A stretch of 64,000 bases of DNA from Bacteroidales bacterium (lineage in GTDB: Bacteria; Bacteroidota; Bacteroidia; Bacteroidales; Tenuifilaceae): NCBI GenBank assembly GCA_020636835.1, contig JACJXC010000007.1:281229-345228 (forward strand). The letters are read 5' to 3'. This document shows positions 26,822-35,249 of the stretch, one piece after another. Under the pieces are notes generated by a model. That model was not told the DNA's origin. It did no database searches and saw only the letters and a list, made by a program, of their open reading frames with translations. Within the stretch, counting starts at the first letter, position 1. Every line of letters starts with the position of its first letter. The position numbers and the translations under genes are program-made.

Positions 26822-29692
26822 ATGATGTACACCGATAAGTTCATTGCTCGCCATAATGGTCCACGCGATCATGAAATCGAAGAAATGTTGAAGGTAGTGG
26901 GGGTTGCCTCTATCGATGAGTTGATAGACCAAACTGTACCAAAAAACATTAGGCTTAAAAAGCCACTAAACCTGCCAGCCCCACTAACCGAGTACGAGTA
27001 TCTCGCTAAAATCAAGGGATTAGCAGCAAAAAATAAACTTTTCAAAACATACATCGGCATGGGCTACTACGGAACAGTTACCCCCTCGGTAATTCTCCGT
27101 AATGTTTTTGAAAACCCAAGCTGGTACACCTCCTACACTCCATACCAGGCCGAGATTAGCCAGGGACGCTTGGAAGCATTACTAAACTTCCAAACCGCAG
27201 TGATCGACCTTACCGGAATGCAAATAGCCAACGCATCGTTACTCGACGAGGCTACCGCTGGCGCCGAGGCCATGATTATGATGTACAACCTCCGCAGCCG
27301 CGATGCGGTTAAAGCGGGTAAAAACGTACTTTTTGTTGATAAGGACATCTTCACACAAACCCTCGACGTAATCCTCACCCGCTCAACCCCTCTTGGAATT
27401 GAGGTTGTAACCGGTTGCTATAGCGATTACACCTTCACAGGCCGCGAGTTTGGTGCAATTATTCAGTACCCATCGGCAAAAGGCACCGTTCGCGATTACG
27501 CTGGATTTGTAGCAAAGTCGCACGAGGCCGGAGTACTTGTTGCAGCAGCAGCCGACATTATGAGCTTAGCCCTTTTAACACCTCCCGCCGAGTGGGGCGC
27601 CGATATTGCGTTCGGTTCAACACAGCGCTTTGGTGTTCCCATGGGTTTTGGTGGCCCACATGCTGGGTATTTCGCCTGCAAGGATGAGTACAAGCGTAGC
27701 ATGCCTGGCCGTATTATCGGGGTTTCAATAGACCGCAACGGGAACCAAGCGCTCCGCATGGCGCTTCAAACCCGCGAGCAGCACATCAAACGCGAGCGCG
27801 CAACCTCCAACATCTGCACAGCCCAAGCACTGCTTGCCACAATGGCCGGAATGTACGCCGTTTACCACGGACAGGAAGGGATCAAGCGCATCGCATCGTA
27901 CATTCACAGCTCAGCCGTTCTAGTTGCCAATGAAGTTGGAAAGTTAGGCTACACCCAGAATGTAAAATGCTATTTCGACACACTGGAGTTTTCGCTACCC
28001 GCCAATGTTAAGGTTGATGCTTTGCGTAAGCTAGCCCTGGAATCGGAAATCAACCTGAACTACAAGGATAATGGAACTATCGGTATCAGCATAGATGAAA
28101 CTACTGGCATTACCGATATCAACAAGCTAATTGCCGTATTCGCAAAGGCTGCTGGCAAAAACGCTGTGGAAATTAAATCGATTGACGAAGCCTGCATCGT
28201 TCCCGCCAATTTAAAACGTACCAGCGCATACCTAACCGAAAAGGTATTCAACAGTTTCCACTCCGAAACCGAGATGATGCGCTACATCAAGAAGCTAGAG
28301 CGCAGGGATATTGCCCTAAACCACAGCATGATTTCGTTGGGCAGCTGCACCATGAAGCTAAACCCTGCATCCACCATGCTCCCACTGAGCTGGGCAGAGC
28401 TGGGCAATGTTCACCCATTTGTTCCTGCTGAGCAAGTTCAGGGATATATGGAAATGATAAAGGAGTTGGAAGCCCAACTGGCCGAAATTACCGGATTCCA
28501 TGCAGTATCGCTACAGCCAAACTCAGGCGCAGCAGGTGAATATGCAGGCCTCATGGTAATTCGCGAATACCATATAAACCGCGGAAACACCCATCGCAAC
28601 GTGGTGCTAATCCCCGCATCGGCACACGGTACAAACCCTGCAAGTGCCGCAATGGCAGGTATGCAGGTTGTAGTAGTAGCCTGCGACGAGAAAGGGAACA
28701 TCAATGTTGACGACCTAAAAGCGAAGGCCGAGCAGTACAAGGATACCCTTTCGGCATTCATGGTTACCTACCCCTCAACCCACGGAGTATTCGAGAGCAA
28801 AATCCGCGAGATGATGGATATTATCCACAACAATGGCGGTTTGGTTTACATGGACGGAGCCAACATGAACGCCCAGGTTGGATTAACCAGCCCCGGCGAA
28901 ATTGGCGCTGATGTTTGCCACTTAAACCTACACAAAACATTCGCAATTCCTCACGGTGGTGGTGGCCCTGGTGTTGGCCCTATTGGTGTTGCTAAGCATT
29001 TAGCCCCATTCCTCCCCAGCCATCCTGTAGTAAAAACCGGCGGCGAAAAAGCCATCAAGGCAGTTGCTGCTGCACCCTGGGGCAGTATTAGCGTGGCAAC
29101 CATATCGTACGGGTATATTCTGATGCTCGGAGGCGAAGGTTTAGCCAACGTAACCAAAATGGCCATCCTGAACGCCAACTACATGGCCGCAAAAATTAAG
29201 AATCATTACAAAATCCTTTACACCGGGGAAACTGGCCGTGTAGCGCACGAGATGATTCTGGATTGCCACCACTTTAAACAAACCTACGGTGTTGACACTG
29301 GCGATGTGGCCCGCCGCTTAATGGACTACGGATTCCACGCCCCCACCGTATCGTTCCCAGTTCACGAAAGCTTAATGGTGGAACCCACCGAGAGCGAATC
29401 GATGCAAGAGCTGGATCGCTTTGTGGATGCAATGATATCGATACTTGGTGAGTTGGAAGACATTAAGGCTGGTAAGGCCGATAAAGCCGACAACGTGATA
29501 GCCAACGCCCCGCACACCGCAACCGAGGTAAGCGCCGACGAGTGGAAACACGCCTACACCCGCCAGAAAGCAGCCTACCCGCTGCCCTGGATTGCCGCCA
29601 ACAAGTTCTGGCCATACGTAACCAAGATTGACTCGGGCTACGGCGATAGGAACCTGGTTTGCACCTGCGCCCCAATTGAGGACTACGCATAG
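26822..29692 (+). CDS. gcvP: Glycine dehydrogenase (decarboxylating), P-protein
   Basis: The 956-residue single-chain P-protein of the glycine cleavage system decarboxylates glycine with PLP and passes the aminomethyl group to the lipoyl H-protein. The N-terminal half (FIARHNGPRDHEIEEML, FGGPHAGYFACKDEYKRSMPGRI) and C-terminal half (LGSCTMKLNP, the PLP-lysine region HLNLHKTFAIPHGGGGPG with Lys at about 705, and YAAAPWGS-like GSISVATISYGY) are both present in one chain. gcvT and gcvH are not in the window. A Met codon sits directly after the start, so the first residue is uncertain by one. A strong terminator follows. Confidence 0.98.
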   Translation: MMYTDKFIARHNGPRDHEIEEMLKVVGVASIDELIDQTVPKNIRLKKPLNLPAPLTEYEYLAKIKGLAAKNKLFKTYIGMGYYGTVTPSVILRNVFENPSWYTSYTPYQAEISQGRLEALLNFQTAVIDLTGMQIANASLLDEATAGAEAMIMMYNLRSRDAVKAGKNVLFVDKDIFTQTLDVILTRSTPLGIEVVTGCYSDYTFTGREFGAIIQYPSAKGTVRDYAGFVAKSHEAGVLVAAAADIMSLALLTPPAEWGADIAFGSTQRFGVPMGFGGPHAGYFACKDEYKRSMPGRIIGVSIDRNGNQALRMALQTREQHIKRERATSNICTAQALLATMAGMYAVYHGQEGIKRIASYIHSSAVLVANEVGKLGYTQNVKCYFDTLEFSLPANVKVDALRKLALESEINLNYKDNGTIGISIDETTGITDINKLIAVFAKAAGKNAVEIKSIDEACIVPANLKRTSAYLTEKVFNSFHSETEMMRYIKKLERRDIALNHSMISLGSCTMKLNPASTMLPLSWAELGNVHPFVPAEQVQGYMEMIKELEAQLAEITGFHAVSLQPNSGAAGEYAGLMVIREYHINRGNTHRNVVLIPASAHGTNPASAAMAGMQVVVVACDEKGNINVDDLKAKAEQYKDTLSAFMVTYPSTHGVFESKIREMMDIIHNNGGLVYMDGANMNAQVGLTSPGEIGADVCHLNLHKTFAIPHGGGGPGVGPIGVAKHLAPFLPSHPVVKTGGEKAIKAVAAAPWGSISVATISYGYILMLGGEGLANVTKMAILNANYMAAKIKNHYKILYTGETGRVAHEMILDCHHFKQTYGVDTGDVARRLMDYGFHAPTVSFPVHESLMVEPTESESMQELDRFVDAMISILGELEDIKAGKADKADNVIANAPHTATEVSADEWKHAYTRQKAAYPLPWIAANKFWPYVTKIDSGYGDRNLVCTCAPIEDYA

Positions 29693-29710
29693 GGTAATGC
29701 CGATATATTG

Positions 29711-29744
29711 AAAAGGGTGGAAAATTTATTCCACCCTTTTCTAT
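29711..29744 (+). terminator. Intrinsic terminator of gcvP
   Basis: The 10-bp perfect stem aaaagggtgg / ccaccctttt (10-base loop) is followed by a short T-rich stretch, 18 bases after the gcvP stop. Confidence 0.88.
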
Positions 29745-30151
29745 TAACACGATAATCGAAAAAGATATTAAAATAACCTATAGGCTAAGCGAGTCTCAAA
29801 CAATTGTTTACATTAATAGAGTTTTTGATACTCGTCAGCATCCATCAAAAAATAAATAGTACCCTTGCTCGCGTACAACTCATTGTCGAGTACGCCATTA
29901 ATAAAGACAGGCTATTCGCCGCTACCGCACGAACAAACCACGGGGTACTCAGCCTAGTGAAAAGAATTAGAGATTAGAATAGCCTCACGACAGGAGTCGC
30001 GCGGCAGCGAAGGGGTTAGTACTACCAAGTTGAGCAACCGCACAACATTTTTTTTACGAACAAGGCATGCCCGATTCGCTAATCGTAAAATTACCCGTAC
30101 GCATTTTTGTGCCCTGTTATTAAACACCTAGGCATTTACAGATAGAACAGT
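29745..30151. other. Intergenic region with a degenerate GC-rich palindrome
   Basis: About 400 bases without a supported gene. TTCGCCGCTACCGCACGAAC (29915-29934) can pair imperfectly with GTCGCGCGGCAGCGAA (29996-30011). The core CGCTACCGC-A-CGAA recurs with one change on the minus strand at 45537-45550, so this may be a worn dispersed repeat. A 32-codon open segment on the minus strand (29813-29911), containing GTIYFLMDADEYQKLY, could be a gene remnant but is too short to support. Confidence 0.35.
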
Positions 30152-30159
30152 TACCTTTG
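30152..30159 (+). promoter_or_regulatory. Candidate -7 box of the arginine deiminase gene
   Basis: TACCTTTG matches TAnnTTTG 25 bases before the ATG at 30185. No good -33 box is seen. Confidence 0.5.
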
Positions 30160-30184
30160 CAATTAAATATATAAAATTGTTTTT

Positions 30185-31447
30185 ATGGATAGAATATCGG
30201 TAAATATTCAATCGGAGGTAGGAGAACTGGAAGGGGTAATACTACACACCCCCGGAGCCGAAGTGGAGAATATGACCCCAGAAAACGCTCAGCGCGCGTT
30301 ATACAGCGACATCCTAAATTTGGATGTGGCCCGCAAGGAGTACGCTCAGCTTAGCGGAGTGCTATCGAAAGTTACACGCACATACGAAGTTGCAGACCTG
30401 CTGGAGATGGTTCTTAACAACGAGCGCGCCAAGGAGGAGTTGATTTTCGAGATCTGCAAACACGAATCGGCCCTTGCGCTAACCGACGATCTGCTAGATT
30501 GTAAACCCAAGGATTTGGCCCGCCTGCTGATGGTTGGCGTTCCACTGGTTAAAAATAATCTCACCAACTTTTTAAGCCACGAACGGTTCTCGCTAAAACC
30601 GTTGTATAATTTCTACTTTACTCGCGACGCATCAATTGCCATTGGCGAGGATGTGCTGATCTCCAAAATGGCGAATGCGGTTCGCGATCGTGAAAGCATC
30701 ATCATGGAGGCAATATTCTCGAAATCGGGCGCATTTAACACGCAAACCATCAACCCCGCCTCGTTCAACCTGGCCGAAAATACAACCATCGAGGGGGGCG
30801 ATGTGCTGGTTGCCCGCGAGGATATTCTGCTAATCGGGAATGGAGTTAGGACCAACACCCACGCCATCGACTTTATAATTAGCCGATTACTTGCCCGAAA
30901 CACCAAGCAGCGCCAGTACATCCTGGTTCAGGAACTCCCCAGCAAGCCCGAATCGTTTATTCACCTCGATATGGTTTTTACCCTGCTCGATGTGGATAAA
31001 TGTATGGTTTACGATCCAATTATCCTTCAGCCAAACCGCTACCAAACCGTTCAGATAACCATCGAGAAGGGAAAGGTGCTAGAGATAAAAACGGTTGACA
31101 ACCTCCTGGTTGCCCTTAAAAAGTTGGGAATGGATTTACAACCGATTTTCTGCGGAGGCATTAAAGACCGATGGATTCAGGATCGGGAGCAATGGCACAG
31201 CGGAGCCAACTTTGTGGCCATCGGCCCTGGCCGCGTGATTGGATACGCCCGCAACATTAACACCATGAACGAGATGAATCGTAATGGTTTCGAGATTATT
31301 CGGGCGAAGGATGTTGTAGCGGATAAGGTGAACCTAAACGACTACTCCAAATACGTTGTGGCCATCGATGGAAGCGAATTACCACGCGGCGGAGGTGGAG
31401 CTCGCTGCATGACAATGCCCGTTAGGCGCAAACCCATTAAATGGTAA
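30185..31447 (+). CDS. arcA: Arginine deiminase
   Basis: The 420-residue enzyme hydrolyses arginine to citrulline and ammonia. It has the guanidine-modifying superfamily motifs: FTRDASIAIGEDVLI (about 143-157), EGGDVL (about 206), HLDMVFT (about 261) and the catalytic Cys408 in GGGGARCMTMP at the C-terminus. The usual arginine deiminase N-terminus (VNIQSEVGELEGVILHTPG) is also present. The normal pathway partners, ornithine carbamoyltransferase, carbamate kinase and the arginine/ornithine antiporter, are not nearby, so it is an orphan here. It has its own promoter box and a double terminator. Confidence 0.93.
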   Translation: MDRISVNIQSEVGELEGVILHTPGAEVENMTPENAQRALYSDILNLDVARKEYAQLSGVLSKVTRTYEVADLLEMVLNNERAKEELIFEICKHESALALTDDLLDCKPKDLARLLMVGVPLVKNNLTNFLSHERFSLKPLYNFYFTRDASIAIGEDVLISKMANAVRDRESIIMEAIFSKSGAFNTQTINPASFNLAENTTIEGGDVLVAREDILLIGNGVRTNTHAIDFIISRLLARNTKQRQYILVQELPSKPESFIHLDMVFTLLDVDKCMVYDPIILQPNRYQTVQITIEKGKVLEIKTVDNLLVALKKLGMDLQPIFCGGIKDRWIQDREQWHSGANFVAIGPGRVIGYARNINTMNEMNRNGFEIIRAKDVVADKVNLNDYSKYVVAIDGSELPRGGGGARCMTMPVRRKPIKW

Positions 31448-31486
31448 AACTTACGGTTACCAAGTTACAAAACTCAGCATTACCCT

Positions 31487-31549
31487 ATGCCCCTCACTCC
31501 AGGGGCGTTTTTTTTAAAAACGAAGCCCTGCGTTGCTGCAGGGCTTTAA
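31487..31549 (+). terminator. Tandem terminator hairpins after arcA
   Basis: The first hairpin, gcccct/aggggc at 31489-31506, is followed by eight Ts. A second, aagccctgc/gcagggctt at 31523-31546, follows at once and could act on either strand. Confidence 0.88.
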
Positions 31550-31641
31550 AGTTGATATAGATCAATAACACAAGTTGGGTGAACACCCGGCGATTTACCA
31601 AAAAATTGCTACAAATACGGTTCGAAATAACAACAGTACAA

Positions 31642-32076
31642 TTAAAACATCGAACCGGCGGTAACAACCACAAATACGATAAAAAGTAAGTATAACGCCA
31701 AAAACACGATGGTGAATATTCCCATATAACGGTAGTGTTTCTTTAGATAGTTTAGCGCCTCGGTCATTTGCCCACTATCCCTGTCGGCCAACGCTATTTT
31801 AGACAGATCCGAAAATTTAAACAGATAGTAAATGGGAAAAAAGTACACAACAATAAACCCCAGCATAACAATAAAGAATACGGCATTATAACCAAATCCG
31901 CCCATTCCGGTAGAAAATACAGCCAAAGCGCCAAACATCATAAGGGCAATAAAAACAAACCCCAGAATAGATAAGAACATGGTCCATTTCCGGGTTACTG
32001 CAATATGCTCGAGCCCCTCCGAGCCAATCTCAATCGAATTTTTAGTAGTTACAGTCTCTTGTTGGTTTTCCATCAC
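31642..32076 (-). CDS. Small membrane protein (DUF5362-like)
   Basis: The 144-residue protein has a polar N-terminus of about 33 residues, three clear membrane helices (about 34-53, 64-87, 118-141) and a cytoplasmic linker (LFKFSDLSKIALADRDSGQMTEALNYLKKHYRY) between the second and third. The pattern, including the 'al..rDs..l..al..Lk.h..ymGi' segment, is like the DUF5362 group of Bacteroidota membrane proteins; the name is from memory and uncertain. No function is known. It is monocistronic, between the arcA terminators and the M1 peptidase terminator. Confidence 0.65.
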   Translation of the reverse strand: MMENQQETVTTKNSIEIGSEGLEHIAVTRKWTMFLSILGFVFIALMMFGALAVFSTGMGGFGYNAVFFIVMLGFIVVYFFPIYYLFKFSDLSKIALADRDSGQMTEALNYLKKHYRYMGIFTIVFLALYLLFIVFVVVTAGSMF

Positions 32077-32228
32077 AATAATTGATTAAGGGTTAATAAA
32101 TAAGATGTAAAATGTAAAAATAGTAAAAGAATTCACACCAACAACATCAACTACACAGCACAGCAAACACTCACAGCCGTATGTTGGCATCCCACATTAT
32201 TCATAAATTGAATACAAATGTAACCAGG

Positions 32229-32268
32229 TAAAAATATAGCCCAATAGGCAATGTGCACTATTGGGCTA
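32229..32268 (-). terminator. Intrinsic terminator of the M1 peptidase gene
   Basis: The perfect 10-bp inverted repeat tagcccaata / tattgggcta (12-base loop) is followed on the minus strand by TATTTTTA, 18 bases after the peptidase stop. Confidence 0.85.
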
Positions 32269-32286
32269 CAACAGAATCCCTTGTAT

Positions 32287-34164
32287 CTATTTAACGTGGT
32301 AACTATTATTTTCGGTAAAGGCATCGGGAATATCCCTATCACCCAGCACAACGCTCCGAATCGGTTTGGCAAAACTTTGTTTAAGGCTCCATTCCCTGGA
32401 ATTTTTCCACACCAGAGCCGAATGATAGATTTGCTCGGTACTACCATCAACAAAGGTAATAAGCAGCTTAATGGGAACAGGATACTGGCCCTTCATCCTA
32501 ACATCCAACGACAATTGATTGCCATTTACAACAACATTATCCAAGGCCAAATCGGCGTACCCGGTTTGGTAAAACCAGGAATTCCAATACCAACTCCAAT
32601 CCTGTGCGGTAACGGAGTTCAGCGTAAGGGCTAAGTCGGTGGGTGTTGGGTGCTTACCCTCCCATCGGGCAATAAACTCCTGAAACACTTTCCGGAACAT
32701 CTCCTTCCCAAGCATATCGTGCAAAAAGTAGAATCCAATGGCTGCACGTCCGTAATTCTGCATAAAATAAGAGCTTCCGTTAAGGTGTGTAGTGGGCACT
32801 GATAGCGGGATATCGTTAACAGATCCCATTGTTCGCTGGCTATAGGCATTAATGTAGTAATGGGCATTATCGTTACCGTACTCCTTCTCAATTTCTTTAG
32901 GAATAAAGGTAACCAACCCTTCGTCGATCCATCCGTATAGCACTTCGTTAGTACCCACCATGAAAGGGAAATAACTGTGGCTAACCTCGTGAGAGGTAAC
33001 AAATACCTTAAAATTAAGTTGATCGGCAGGCCCATCGTTACACATCATGGGGAACTCCATACCTCCATCGCCCTCCCAGATAGTGTTATGCGGGTAAGGG
33101 TACGGAACGCCCAGCAAATCGGTAGATAAGCGCTCAATGGTTCGGCGGGCTATGGCAGCCACGCCCTCACCCTCCTTGGAATCAATTTTATATACATGCC
33201 CAGCCATAGCACGACGCTTAGTCTTTGGATCGACCTCAACGCTTGTGGCATCCCAGATATAGTGGTCGCTCACACCAAACGCAAAATCCGACACATTGTT
33301 GGCCTTAAAATGCCATGTATTCTCAGTACTAGCTTTAAGAACTTTTTTAGAATGATAGTCCCCAGGAGTGATAACTCGAACAACATCGTCGGACTTTTTG
33401 GCCAAATCGATTCGCTTATTTATTTCGTCGGTGAAAAGGGCTTGCGAATTCTGCAACTCGCCAGTAGCCCAAGCCACATAGTCTTTTGGTAAAGTAATGC
33501 GAACATCAAAATTGCCATACTCGTTATAAAACTCGTAAAGACCAGTGTAGGGATCGACACTCCAGCCCATAATGTCGTCATAAACAGCAATTTGAGGATA
33601 CCAGTATGCCACAAAGTACGATGTGGAATCGTACCGCCCCATCCTAAGCAGAGTATTATTTGGGAGATTTACCTTCCAGCTCACATCCATTGTAAGACTC
33701 GACTTTGGGTTTAACTTCGAAGGAATCGGGACAATCATATTCGTTTCTACATACCGCAATTTGTCTGCAGGAATATCAAAGCCATTGATGCTAACTTGTT
33801 GCACTTCAACACCTGCAACACCAATATCGGCAGGCTCAACAGGGGTTTGCCGCATAACCTCAGGATTGTAGATATTTTGGTACAATCGTACAACCAAGGC
33901 TTTCAAAGTATCGGGGCTGTTATTACTTAAAACAACAGTTTCGGAGCCGGTTAAAACCCCAGTTCGAGGATCGAAGCTGGCCTTTATGTCGTAATCGGTT
34001 CGGTTCTGAAAATACTTAGGGCCTGGTTTTCCATCCGCGCCCCGTGTACCAAGTGCTATAGCCCTCTGTACATTAGTTGGGATAAACAAGTCCGATTGCT
34101 GTGCGCCCACATAACAAAACTCCAATAGGCAAGCAATTGTGCAGAGTAAATGTTTTGAAGCCAT
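32287..34164 (-). CDS. M1-family metallopeptidase, secreted
   Basis: The 625-residue protein has a signal peptide (MASKHLLCTIACLLEFCYVGA) and the M1 layout. An N-terminal beta-sandwich (about 45-250) is followed by the thermolysin-like catalytic domain with HEVSH (about 388-392, zinc His pair) and the third ligand Glu in LYGWIDEG about 20 residues later. In place of the GAMEN exopeptidase motif it has GGMEFPM, as in several Bacteroidota M1 enzymes, so strict aminopeptidase activity is not certain. It is probably a periplasmic or surface enzyme for peptide degradation. It is monocistronic with its own terminator. Confidence 0.9.
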   Translation of the reverse strand: MASKHLLCTIACLLEFCYVGAQQSDLFIPTNVQRAIALGTRGADGKPGPKYFQNRTDYDIKASFDPRTGVLTGSETVVLSNNSPDTLKALVVRLYQNIYNPEVMRQTPVEPADIGVAGVEVQQVSINGFDIPADKLRYVETNMIVPIPSKLNPKSSLTMDVSWKVNLPNNTLLRMGRYDSTSYFVAYWYPQIAVYDDIMGWSVDPYTGLYEFYNEYGNFDVRITLPKDYVAWATGELQNSQALFTDEINKRIDLAKKSDDVVRVITPGDYHSKKVLKASTENTWHFKANNVSDFAFGVSDHYIWDATSVEVDPKTKRRAMAGHVYKIDSKEGEGVAAIARRTIERLSTDLLGVPYPYPHNTIWEGDGGMEFPMMCNDGPADQLNFKVFVTSHEVSHSYFPFMVGTNEVLYGWIDEGLVTFIPKEIEKEYGNDNAHYYINAYSQRTMGSVNDIPLSVPTTHLNGSSYFMQNYGRAAIGFYFLHDMLGKEMFRKVFQEFIARWEGKHPTPTDLALTLNSVTAQDWSWYWNSWFYQTGYADLALDNVVVNGNQLSLDVRMKGQYPVPIKLLITFVDGSTEQIYHSALVWKNSREWSLKQSFAKPIRSVVLGDRDIPDAFTENNSYHVK

Positions 34165-34291
34165 ATCAACTTTGAATTAAGTTATTGGAAAAAGTTAATT
34201 CCTTAAAATAATCAATGTATTAGAGTATGGAATATGCAGAAGGTTTAAGAATGAAATAATACCGATTGTGATATATGGAAAAAATCGTGTA

Positions 34292-35170
34292 CTAAATGAT
34301 TTTTCGGCGACGAAACCATATATAAATCAGCCCCGAGATTAAGAGCATTAAGCCCAGCACGATAAAATAACCGTTCGGCCACCGAAGTTCAGGCATGAAA
34401 TGGAAGTTCATCCCGTAAATGCCTGCAATAAAAGTTAGAGGTAAAAAGAAGGCCGAGAAAACAGTCAGCAATTTCATCACATCGTTGCTACGCTTTGCGG
34501 TAATTGACAGGTAGGTGTTTAGGATTGAATTGACATCCTCAATAACCTCGTCGTAATGGAGCGTGTAGTTAAGCGCTGTCTCCTTTAAATCCTGTAGCAA
34601 CGAGGCTGAATCGGCACTTACCGTTAGCTGGTTAAATACATTTTGAGTTAGTTGCAGGATTTTTTTCGAAATCCTAGCTTTGGATTTCTGGAAATACAGC
34701 GACTCAACCGAAATGGATTTTCCATTCTGAAGGAATATCAGTTTCTCAAACTCATCAATACTATCGCTTTGTGTATGCAAAGGTTTCTCGTAGGTTAAAA
34801 GCATCTCGTTGAAAATATCGAGAACTAACTCTTCGATTGAGGTAAAAGTTTCGGGTCGAGTACTCAGAAAATCGAACTTTGCCCGATGAACGGTAATGAG
34901 TACTCCCTCGTTATAAAAAAAAGCAATTTTATTGGAGAGCTCCCCAACGGTTGTTACCTTGGCTGTGTGATGCGCCGAATATGCTCTTAGAATTATGAAT
35001 GTATAATCGTTTAGTTGCTCTATTTTGGGTAAGTGTCCCTGCTCAAGACTATCCTCAAGTAAATTAAAATCGATGGCAAAGGGTTGAGTAACATCTTTTA
35101 ACTCCTCCTGGGTCGGCTTCTCAAGGTCGATCCACTCAAAGGAGCTATACTTTCTGATTATTTTGCTCAT
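34292..35170 (-). CDS. corA: CorA-family magnesium/divalent cation channel
   Basis: The 292-residue protein has the CorA arrangement: a cytoplasmic alpha/beta funnel (about 1-220, with long helices after 120) and two C-terminal membrane helices (about 228-250 and 262-283). Between them sits the signature GMN in AGIYGMNFHF at the pore mouth. It works as a pentameric Mg2+ channel, although some members carry Co2+, Ni2+ or Zn2+. The basic C-terminal tail WFRRRKII is typical. The promoter and start codon lie within a perfect 14-bp dyad, which suggests specific control of expression. Confidence 0.93.
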   Translation of the reverse strand: MSKIIRKYSSFEWIDLEKPTQEELKDVTQPFAIDFNLLEDSLEQGHLPKIEQLNDYTFIILRAYSAHHTAKVTTVGELSNKIAFFYNEGVLITVHRAKFDFLSTRPETFTSIEELVLDIFNEMLLTYEKPLHTQSDSIDEFEKLIFLQNGKSISVESLYFQKSKARISKKILQLTQNVFNQLTVSADSASLLQDLKETALNYTLHYDEVIEDVNSILNTYLSITAKRSNDVMKLLTVFSAFFLPLTFIAGIYGMNFHFMPELRWPNGYFIVLGLMLLISGLIYIWFRRRKII

Positions 35171-35207
35171 TTTGTGCTATTCACTATAATAGAATAGCAC
35201 AAAATTA
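35169..35207 (-). promoter_or_regulatory. Promoter with a perfect 14-bp dyad over the corA start
   Basis: attttgtgctattc (35169-35182) and gaatagcacaaaat (35192-35205) are perfect inverted repeats with a 9-base spacer. The minus-strand box TAATTTTG (35207-35200) overlaps the outer arm, and the inner arm reaches into the corA start codon. Because transcription would begin inside the dyad, a repressor operator is likelier than an RNA hairpin. Confidence 0.65.
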
Positions 35208-35249
35208 AGCTAAAAGTTAGATTTTCAAACAAATAAAGACAATAGCCCT

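Noticed and set aside
29463..29750. 95-codon minus-strand frame at the 3' end of gcvP
   Set aside because: Antisense to gcvP; Arg/Ser-rich shadow that crosses the gcvP terminator.
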